Positions 27,101 to 35,100 of a DNA stretch of 64,000 bases are shown piece by piece. The position numbers and the translations under genes were made by a program. How positions within the stretch are numbered: position 1 is the stretch's first letter; each line of letters begins with the position of its first letter. The DNA is from JBCDGZ01 sp038750655. Lineage in GTDB: Bacteria > Bacteroidota > Bacteroidia > Chitinophagales > Saprospiraceae. The notes under the pieces were generated by a model, which was not told the DNA's origin, searched no databases, and saw only the letters and a list, made by a program, of their open reading frames with translations. The stretch covers positions 62,001-126,000 of the forward strand of contig JBCDGZ010000001.1 of NCBI GenBank assembly GCA_038750655.1, written 5' to 3'.

Positions 27101-28757
27101 ATGGGGAAATGATAATGGACAGATTGGGTATGATGCTAGAGGAAATATCACTAGCCTCAAGCGCAACGGTGTGCTCGGTGGCTGTGGAAACGGGGCGTAC
27201 AACTATGGCTTAATTGATGATTTAGATTATAGCTATTACTCGCTGAGTAATCAACTCGAAAATGTGGCGGAGTCTGGGGATACGGACATCGGTTTTAGAA
27301 AAGGACTACCGACAGGTACGGGCTATCTCTATGATCGAAACGGAAATATGAAGCACGATCCCAACAAGAATATTTCTGTTTCTTATAACCATCTTAATCT
27401 TCCTTATCGCATTGCGTCTAATGGTGGTACCGTAGAGTTCTGGTATACTGCAACAGGATTGCGGATCAGTAAAAAAGTGGTCGATGCTCTTGGAAATACT
27501 ACGACTCGTGATTACACCACCATTGCCGAATACGTCAATGGCCAACAAGAGTCGATCCACCATAGCAATGGTCGAGCCATTGTCGACGCAGGCGGTCTGC
27601 TGTATCAGTACTTTATCAATGACCATCTCGGCAATACCCGGATTTCTTTCGCCGACTTAAATAATGATGGCATCATTGAAGTCGGTAATAATCCTGGCGA
27701 CTACACGGAGATCACGCAAGAGAATCACTACTATCCCTACGGTATGAAAATGGACGGCCCCTGGTCGCCTACCATCAACGTAGAACATCCTTATCAGTAC
27801 AACGGAATCGACTTTGAGAGCGCCCTAAGCTTGGATGTCAATATTGCTAAATACAGAACGCTTGATCCCAGCATAGGACGCTGGTGGAGTGTAGATCCTA
27901 TGGCGGAGTCTTTTGCTACAATGACGCCTTACAATAGCATGGGATGCAATCCGGTTTCCTTCAAAGATCCTGATGGAGATGCATTTGTTTCTATTCTTAC
28001 TACGATGGCCGTTCATGCTATATTTGCTGGGGCAACTAAATTGACACTTAATGCAATCAGTGGTGAAAAACTCTTTAAAGGAGTCGGTAGAGCGGCACTG
28101 GCAGGGGCTGCTGCTGGGGCGATTACTAAGCACATTGGTGCAGTTATACCACCGGAAAAGAAGCTTGTGGAAAAAATATTGGTTAGTATTTTCGACAAAG
28201 GAGTCTCTTCCTTAGTAGAAGGCAAGCCAGTTTATATTACTGATCTCATTGTTAGTATTCACGGTGGAATTATTTCAAAAGAAATAGAAGAATTTAGGGG
28301 AACACTTGGGGACAGTTTTAATAATGGCGTTGCAGAGTTCACCTACAAAACATTATTGGGAGGTACGAAAGGACTCAATAAAGGGGTCATTGGTGGATTT
28401 CTAGGTAATTGGAGTAACCTCGGAGTTAATACCTGGAAGAGCATTCGCGATGAAGCTATTGCTGGTGCTGTTGATGCTACGCTAAGTATGTTGGCATTAG
28501 GTACAACTGAGTACACCAGTGAAGACGCGAATGAAGATGTACCTGTTAATCGTCGAGGAACTATTCTCACTCGTGTCCTATTTGGTAATGAGATTCTAGG
28601 AAGAACTTTAGGATCTAATGATCTTTTGATACAAGATCAGTACAATCAATTTTTCAGACACCAGGAGCGGGGATCTTTTCATCTGAATCGGATGCTTAGA
28701 TTTGGTAATTTATACTCACCTCCAGAAGAGCAATACTCTGGTCCAGGAGGTAACTAA
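21102..28757 (+). CDS. Giant secreted RHS/YD-repeat protein, copy 1
   Basis: The 2,551-residue protein has a signal peptide ending LQAQ|NNPF and an N-terminal region typical of Bacteroidota RHS proteins (YNGRAQIGVPLF, LGYSSGGIKV, VGLGWGLAAGG). Many YD-type repeats follow to about residue 1465 (for example YEYDEFLRLYKTI, YDYDERNRIIRRF). A ~400-residue Cys-containing insertion holds two related modules at ~1564 and ~1866 (LYRVKLCGGKEMHL and LYRLRFCDNSELNV). The RHS core domain lies at ~2208-2290 (ENHYYPYGMKM, DPSIGRWWSVDP, FKDPDGD). A ~260-residue Gly/Ala-rich hydrophobic tail forms the C-terminal tip where RHS toxins normally sit. No toxin motif and no immunity gene is seen. RHS shells usually form a hollow cage around the tip; that is family knowledge. 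Confidence 0.93.
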   Translation: MKENSFRVVISFTVIYFLYLCTLQAQNNPFISSPAAPSPGASALGEQSNVPVNLYNGRAQIGVPLFNLESDHAEMAVGLGYSSGGIKVAQMASEVGLGWGLAAGGVIVRGMNGIPDDCHSAYNANNVGYLYGSGALIEDLYQDHPDTYSNADKQTLWKRRKDTEPDVFFFNFGNYSGQFVFDKNGKAKLLTDATMKIRYDLDENLKPSDDTPGFNFSSPFTGGITQFTITTPDGMQYVFANREIAYSKTTEYGQSDIVPCDPNIPDPYSYTFRHDDVQNPAIGFISAWYLSKVINPYRNQVFTLEYDQKELILDHTSLSQASDKVTAFPQINDCEGNGVNGGSNLTKVTYFTETATIKPRLSAIRYGQSEFTNYGKLRFVYNSAPRIDLYYPQNPPGGYNYVKAASLKKIEWLDSNNAKLKEYGFEYSYYTIMSRGDSGCDLVGYAPDGQPVYDTPNWLLPSFFRLRLDRIVERSTQSDGSIIELPPYAFTYNAALMPPRLFPHQDFWGYYNGGTGTETMLPTLYAYPNDATNNTKYQSIYSVFPRTTNVDPPVVIPGADRSADENAMQIGMLEKITYPTGGYSSFSYSAHQFELDGTVITGGGLRIDEIILSDGNGNDQVRSYDYSNGGTTSGKLINYPRFGRYKGCLSACDQAGIANDLNNYTAVYSQARNGFGTTYGTPVGYTSVMENQGSNGKMVHTFNLTAYAGVESADNGVYERAFAQNSVAGFCQESKFPFPQNPNYDWSNGLLLETKTYSTDNTLVKKVENIYDWVEHERIYSVNSYVIILEGPDPDITYAAVGKTFFLSGDKRLTKSISTFYGDDGNTLTTTTNVEYDTNYGEEDKYHFPTASWVINSDGKEYRTEYVYTFDATGEVSWETQAIQDLKDAYRVAIPLRIIKKIDGVQVSGKKARFRTTESPGASGIAVITAPHEIYEWGTTDWILRATLAQNIWGFTRRVERPGFNPTVYHWLKGRLMYEIENSGGADGEWWTYYGYNDAKFLTSATDPNGQSIRYEYDEFLRLYKTITKNGAVESTTTYDLGGTSGNIISTFTEFGDSYTNQTETQTMQETYDGLGRFLGLMAMNHGTNYANVILGTAAYDDQGRKYLTTDLKTGSTVLTFDGSPLGRVRSMGFSSPGTVDYEYKVNANAVAGYAPGTLFEVIKYDENDHPTKIYKDKVGRNIARIDAEGGVISYVYDTYDRIDKILPPGAQVSTPDLIYDYDYDERNRIIRRFIPGAGATDYVYNIRDEVLLFRDEKMLAQNRWMAFEYDDFGRSVRTGFYTGDVPSSSYAPELPYLTQSGYDQGVGATIGKMVSFRELILNPDGTYGDELHTEYQYDGYGRLINSIVDNHLDGVEMIATSYDNADKVLTKTVDHISRLGTANLLEVSGFDNGGRQSNTFYSINNEPSQLITYGYTAKDQLREKNIHGQGFASGLPTYPVLQSIDYNYNQRGWLTAINELRLDADPQNQIPTCNGPTVVSCLPDVTVEPDRCNEKCGTVEVTMDQLLKLRLIEEDIRLNCYTPCECDNKAQLPAEPGCDTEGAIQQGVALNTLYQKMASTTVDSLSFPSNLYRVKLCGGKEMHLTQEELPILDGDYRSLQKVQLADAAQSIQVRRESGADERHSLSSVLSLRQTSENIKLEGYDQITTPQEQCNFDESFTASAVSSSTIFSNHFGDSPYLDLTTAYDNAEQSLEDNGTSWFIQSVSRYAQEAEWSVGYDFGTYTGVNITSYSIFLEADLLDILPKAGGVVRLALFDGNSLVSINGGRTYLELNSQSNSNTTQTFTLTPDVLPTRAQAENMRLAIMHDYWLEEMQIQLVGGQIAFGTQCQDNCSSSYLSCSPAEIDAQRLSLVNLRTQMANLDISNLPIPNRLYRLRFCDNSELNVFQSELSIITGNYVVLDEIAVEDLSKTFLVGGDVDRRDLFALSINYFSNDSDVDAVGQRNGNIASMKWQVAKQSIKSYGFQYDRINRLKKAKYAEYYYDLKNGICEVSTDGRYDVWGNDNGQIGYDARGNITSLKRNGVLGGCGNGAYNYGLIDDLDYSYYSLSNQLENVAESGDTDIGFRKGLPTGTGYLYDRNGNMKHDPNKNISVSYNHLNLPYRIASNGGTVEFWYTATGLRISKKVVDALGNTTTRDYTTIAEYVNGQQESIHHSNGRAIVDAGGLLYQYFINDHLGNTRISFADLNNDGIIEVGNNPGDYTEITQENHYYPYGMKMDGPWSPTINVEHPYQYNGIDFESALSLDVNIAKYRTLDPSIGRWWSVDPMAESFATMTPYNSMGCNPVSFKDPDGDAFVSILTTMAVHAIFAGATKLTLNAISGEKLFKGVGRAALAGAAAGAITKHIGAVIPPEKKLVEKILVSIFDKGVSSLVEGKPVYITDLIVSIHGGIISKEIEEFRGTLGDSFNNGVAEFTYKTLLGGTKGLNKGVIGGFLGNWSNLGVNTWKSIRDEAIAGAVDATLSMLALGTTEYTSEDANEDVPVNRRGTILTRVLFGNEILGRTLGSNDLLIQDQYNQFFRHQERGSFHLNRMLRFGNLYSPPEEQYSGPGGN

Positions 28758-29148
28758 ATAAAAACAACTCGGCTCATAGTCTAGATTAGCTCGTCTAGCG
28801 TACGGCTCTCAGGTGGTCTTTCCCGCCTGAGGGCTTTTTTTATCTATTTCCAAAAAAAAATGCTTTTTCTTGCTCACCTTTTTTAATCCTCCTGTATCAA
28901 CCCACAGATATAGCATTTCCAAACATCTTTAGTTTACACCACTGCCGCCTTGCTTTCCAGGCAGTTGAAGCACATTAGATTCAATCAAAAACACTAGTAA
29001 TTTAAATTCATAACATCAAATTTGGCTGTTGTTGCTGCAACAGCAGCAGCCCTCTTTTGCTACGAGTGAAGCTCACGCGCACGGCGCCAATGAGCATGCT
29101 AGGTCTATGATTTTACAACATCATTTATAAATTAAAATCATTAAAACT
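28758..29148 (+). promoter_or_regulatory. Region between RHS genes: terminator 1 and leader copy B
   Basis: This 391-base gap has the terminator of gene 1 at 28808-28841. From 28863 it carries a copy of the leader seen before gene 1, including the conserved block at about 28990-29018. A hairpin at 29024-29051 (GCTGTTGTTGC/GCAACAGCAGC, one-base loop) sits where copy A has its own, differently written hairpin. No small ORF with coding character was seen. Confidence 0.65.
28808..28841 (+). terminator. Terminator of RHS gene 1
   Basis: CTCAGGTGG pairs with CCGCCTGAG around a 6-base loop, with one T-G wobble, followed by GGC and seven T. The same structure follows RHS gene 2. Confidence 0.85.
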
Positions 29149-32100
29149 ATGAAAGTAACCAATTTCCGATTGGGTATATCATTTTCTGTGGTATACCTGC
29201 TTTTTCTGTGCGCCCCGTCAGCACAGAATAACCCCTTTGTTTCTAGTCCCGCTGCACCCTCGCCAGGGGCCGCCTCTCTGGGCGAACAGAGCAATATTCC
29301 CGTGAATCTCTACAGTGGAAAGGCGCAGATCGGTGTGCCGCTTTTTCATCTAGAGAGTGATCATGCAGACCTGCCTGTAAGATTAGGATACAGTTCTGAC
29401 GGAATCAAAGTCACACAAATGGCCTCCGAGGTGGGCCTAGGCTGGGGCCTTGCTGCCGGAGGAACTATCGTACGTAGTATGAATGGAATACCTGATGACT
29501 GCCACCGTGTAAGCTATGGCGCTAATACACCTTCTTATCCTAATGCCGGCTACCTACACGGTACAGGTGATTTGATTGAAGACTTGTATCAGGGGCATCC
29601 CAGTTTCTATTCTAATACTGACAAACAAACCCTTTGGAAAGGAAAGAAAGATACCGAACCCGATGTCTTCTTTTTCAACTTTGGGAACTACTCCGGGCAG
29701 TTTGTCTTTGACAAAAATGGGAAAGTCAAACTGCTGAAAGACGCTACTATGAAAATCCAGTACGAAATGGATGAAAATCTAAAGCCCGAGGATGATACGC
29801 CTGGATTAAATTTTAGCAGTCCTTTCACCGGAGGCATTACTCAGTTTACCATCACTACACCAGATGGGATGCAGTATGTTTTTGCCCATCGGGAGATTGC
29901 TTACTCCAAAACTACCGCATTCGGACAACGCGATATAACGCCCTGTGATCCAGGAATCCTCTCTCCTTATTCTTATGATTTTAACTACAGTGATCCTAAT
30001 AGCCCCGCTATGGGGTACATTAGTGCATGGCATTTGAGTAGGGTGATCAATCCTTTTGGCAACCAAGTATTTACACTACAGTATGATAAAAAGGAGCTGA
30101 TTTTGGATCATACTTCTGTATCCCAGGCTTCGGACCAGGTGACCCTCTTTCCGCAGATTAACGATTGTGAGGGAGATGGAGTCAACGGATTCTCTAATTT
30201 GACTGACCTTACCTATTTCACAGAAACGGCTACCATTAAGCCACGATTGTCGGCTATTAAATATGGTCAAAATACTTTTACTACCTACGGCCGCCTAAAG
30301 TTTGTGTACAATTCAGCCCCCCGATCAGATGTATATTATCCGCAGAATCCTCCATTCGGGTATAACTATGTCAAGTCGGCTTCCCTCAATAGAATTGAAT
30401 GGTTGGATAGCAATAATACGAAGTTAAAGGAGTATGGGTTTGAGTACAGTTATTTTCCTATCATGTCGCTCAGTAATTCAGAATGTGTGTTTTTGGGGAA
30501 TGATGAAAATGGCTTGCCAGTGTATGATGTTCCTAGCTGGTTATTTCCTTCCTTCCTCCGCTTGCGCCTAGACGGTATTGTGGAGCGGAGTACTCAATCT
30601 GACGGGACCGTTGTAGAGCTGCCTCCTTATACGTTTACTTATAATGCTGCGCCAATGCCTCCAAGGTTATTTCCGCACCAGGACTTCTGGGGATATTACA
30701 ATGGAGGAACAGGAACCCAAACGATGTTCCCTACACTTTATGCCTATCCCAATGATGCTGCCAACAACAGTAAGTACCAATCCATCTATTCCGTTTTTCC
30801 GCGCACAACGAATGTCGATCCGCCCGTAGTGATCGCAGGTGCGGACCGTTCGGCCAACGAAAATGCAATGAAGATAGGGATGCTAGAGAAGATCACCTAT
30901 CCCACCGGTGGCTATTCTTCTTTTTCTTACAGTGCTCATCAGTTCGTGTTAGATGGAGCCGTCACTACAGGGGGCGGTCTTCGCATTGACGAGATCATTC
31001 TGTCAGATGGTAACGGCAACGATCAGGTAAGAAGTTTTGAGTATTTCAACGGTGGAACAACCAGCGGTAAGTTGATCAACTATCCGCGATTTGGCCGTTA
31101 CAAAGGTTGCCTTTCGGCTTGTAATCCATCTAATATTGCAGATGATTTGAACGATCATACGGCGGTCTACTCTGAGGCCCGTACGGGGTTCGGTACGACC
31201 TACGGAACGCCAGTAGGTTATACTAGGGTTGTAGAAAATCAAGGCAGCAACGGTAGAGTAGCTTACATGTTCAATCTAACGGCCTACGCTGGCGTGGAGT
31301 CCGCCGATAATGGGATTTACGAAAGGGCCTTTGCCGAAAATAACATAGGAGGCTTTTGCCAAGAAAGTAAATTTCCCTTCCCACAAAATCCAAATTACGA
31401 TTGGAGCAATGGACTCTTGATGAACATTAAGATGTATGCAACCGATAATACGCTGGTCAAGGAAGTGGAAAACATCTACGATTGGGTGGAGCACGAGCGC
31501 ATTTATTCGGTTAATAGCTATGTCGTTATTTTGGAGGGGCCAGACCCAGATATTGAATATGTCGCAGTAGGAAAAACTTTTTTCTTATCCGGGGATAAAC
31601 GCTTGACCAAGACCATCTCTACCTTCTATGGAGATGATGGGAATACCCTTGTTACTACCCGGCATATAGATTATGATTCTAATTACGGAGCGGAGGACAA
31701 ATACCATTTCCCAACGGCCTCTTGGGTCATCAATAGCGATGGGCGGGAGTATAGAACCGAGTATGTTTATACCTTTGATGCCCAAGGCGATGTGGGCTGG
31801 GAAACACAGGCGATTCAGGACCTGAGAGATGCCTATAGAGTAGCCATTCCAATGCGCGTCATTGAGAAAATAGACGGCGTGCAAGTTGGTGGAAAGAAAG
31901 TGAGGTTTAAAACAACGGAATCACAAGGAATCTCTGGTACGGTGTCTATCACGGCTCCGCACGAGCTGTACGAATGGGGTACCACCGACTGGATATTGCG
32001 TACTACCCTCGCACAAGATATATGGGGATTTACCCGACGTGTAGAGCGACCAGGTTTTAATCCGACCATTTACAACTGGATTAATGGGCGGCTAATGTTC

Positions 32101-35100
32101 AAAATTGAGAACTCTAATGGAGCAGATGGATTCTGGAGGACTGATTATGGGTATAACGATGCAAAACTGTTGACCTCAGTCACTGATCCTAATAGTCAAA
32201 CGATTAGCTACCAATACGATGAATTCCTGAGACTCCATAAAACGATTACTAAGAATGGTGCAGTAGAAAATACCACAACCTATAACATGGGAGGAACTTT
32301 GGGCAATACGGTTTCCACCTTCACTGAATTTGGAGATTCTTATGCCAATCAAACGGAAACTCAGACCATGCGGGAGACTTACGACGGGCTGGGAAGATTT
32401 TTGGGATTGACGGCTGTGAATCATGGGACCAACTATGCCAATGTTATTCTTGGCACTGCCGCCTACGACGACCAAGGACGTGAGTACCTGACTACGGATT
32501 TGAAGACAGGCTCTAGGCTACTTACTTTTGATGGAAGCCCGCTGGGGCGAGTACGAAGTATTGGCTTCTCCTCTCCGGGAACAATAGATTATGAGTATAA
32601 GGTTAACGCCAGTGCGGTAGCGGGCTATGCGCCCGGAACATTATTCGAAGTCATCACCTACGATGAGAATGATCATCCTACGAAAATCTATAAAGATAAG
32701 GTAGGCCGCGATATTGCAAAGATCGATGCCGAAGGCGGCGTGACCAGCTATGTTTACGATGCCTATAATCGGGTAGATAAAATACTGCCGCCCGGAGCTC
32801 AGATCGTTACCCCCAAGCTGTTCTACGATTATGATTATGATGAACGCAACCGGATGATCAGAAGAGTTATCCCCGGCGCTGGTGCTACAGAATTTGTCTA
32901 CAATATTCGTGATGAGGTCGTGTTTTCCAGAGACGAAAAAATGCTGGCCCAAAATCGTTGGATGGCTTTTGAGTACGATGATTTTAGTCGTCAAATTCGG
33001 ACAGGCTTCTACACGGGCAATGTCCCACCGACAAGCAATGACCCTGATCCAGAGTATCTTACACATAGTGCCTATGATCAGGGCGTCGGAGCAACGATTG
33101 GTAAACTGGTTTCCTTCCGTGAAGTAATCCTCAACCCTGATGGGACCTACGGTGATGAGCTGCATACGGAGTACCAATACGATGACTTTGGACGCCTCAT
33201 TAATACCATCGCAGATAACCATCTTGGGGGGGTAGAAATAACTGGGACGAGTTATGACAATGCGGATAAGGTACTCACTAAGACGATGAACCATAGTACG
33301 TCATCAGAGACGGCCTCTCTGTTAGAATCCTATGGCTTTGATAATGGTGGTCGTCAGTCCAGTACAGTATACAGCATCAATAGCGAACCTAGTCAACTGA
33401 TAACTTATGGTTACACGGCCAAAGATCAATTGCGCGAAAAGAATATCCACGGGCGACTCTATGTCTCCGGCTGGCCGACCTTCCCCGTCCTGCAATCTAT
33501 CGACTACAGCTATAATCAACGAGGTTGGCTCACTGCGATCAACGGGCTAAATCTATACGCCAAACCCCAGAATCGCATTCCCACTTGCAATGGTCCCAAT
33601 GTGGTCAGCTGCTTGCCAGAAATTGACGTAGAAATCGATCCCTGCGACGAAAAATGCGGAACCGTGGAGATTGACATGAATCAGCTGCTCAAGCTACGGC
33701 TGATCGAAGAGGACATCCGGCTCAACTGCTACACCCCCTGCGAGTGCGACAATAAAACCAAGCTCCCGGCGAAGCCCGACTGCGATGCCGAAGGGGCCAA
33801 CCAGCAAGGCCTTGCCCTCAATACCCTCTACCAAAAAATGGCCGCCACTACCGTCGACAGCCTGAGCTTTCCCTCTAACCTCTACCGCGTGAAATTGTGC
33901 GGTGGAAAGGAAATGCACCTGACACAAGACGAACTGCCCATCCTGGATGGCGACTACCGTGGCCTACAAACGGTACCACTTGCCAATGCCGCTCAGAACA
34001 TTCAAGTACGCAGAGAAAATGGAGCCGATGAAAGGCACAGCTTATCCAGCGTTTTGTCCCTGCGCCAAACCTCAGAGAATATCAAGCTGGAAGGCTACGA
34101 CCAAATCACCACGCCACCGCAAGAACAGTGCGATTTTGATGAACCCTTTACCGCCAGCGCTGTGAGCCAGAGTACCCTCTTCTCCAACTACTTCGGCGAC
34201 AGTCCCTACCTCGACCTAACCACTGCCTACGACAATGCCGATCAGTCGCTAGAAGACAATGGGGCCAGTTGGTTTATCCAATCCGTAAGCCGCTACGAGC
34301 AGGAGGCCGAATGGACAGTCGGATATGACTTTGGAACCTACACCGGGGTCAACATTACCAGCTATAGCATCTTCCTCGAAGCCGACTTTCTGGACATTCT
34401 GCCCAAGTCTGGTGGTGTTGTACGCTTGGCTCTGTTTGATGGCAACTCATTGGTTAACATCAACGGTGGCAGTCCCTACCTGGAAATCAATTCACAGTCT
34501 AATAGCACTTCTACCCAAACCTTTACCCTAACGCCAGATGTGCTGCCAACTAGGGCACAGGCTGAGAATATGCGCCTGGCCATTATGCATGATTATTGGT
34601 TGGAAGAAATGCAGATTCAATTGGTCGGGGGGCAGATTGCCTTTGGCACCCAGTGTCAGGACAATTGCAGCAGTAGCTACCTCAGCTGTAGCCAGGCCGA
34701 GATTGACGCCCAGCGCCTATCATTAGCCAACCTGCGCGTGCAGATGGCCAACCTTGACATCAGTAATCTCCCCATCCCTAACCGTCTTTACCGTCTGCGC
34801 TTCTGTGACAATTCAGAGCTGAATGTCTTCCAGTCAGAACTGAGTATTATCACCGGTAACTATGTGGTGTTGGATGAAATTGCCGTGGAAGATGTTAGCA
34901 AGACCTTCCTGGTCGGCGGCAATGTGGACCGAAGGGACCTCTTCGCATTGAGCATCAACTACTTCAGCAGCGATAGTGAGGTCGATGCCGTAGGGCAGCG
35001 CAATGGAAATATTGCTTCGATGAAATGGCAGGTCGCCAAGCAATCCATCAAGAGCTATGGTTTTCAGTACGACCGCATCAATCGGCTCAAGAAAGCCAAA

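Larger units (their letters stand above)
20819..28841 (+). repeat. Tandem duplication unit 1 (leader, RHS gene, terminator)
   Basis: The unit contains a conserved leader, an RHS gene and a conserved terminator. It is matched throughout by unit 2 directly downstream. Start-to-start distance is about 8,044 bases. Only short A-rich sequence separates the two units. Confidence 0.85.
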
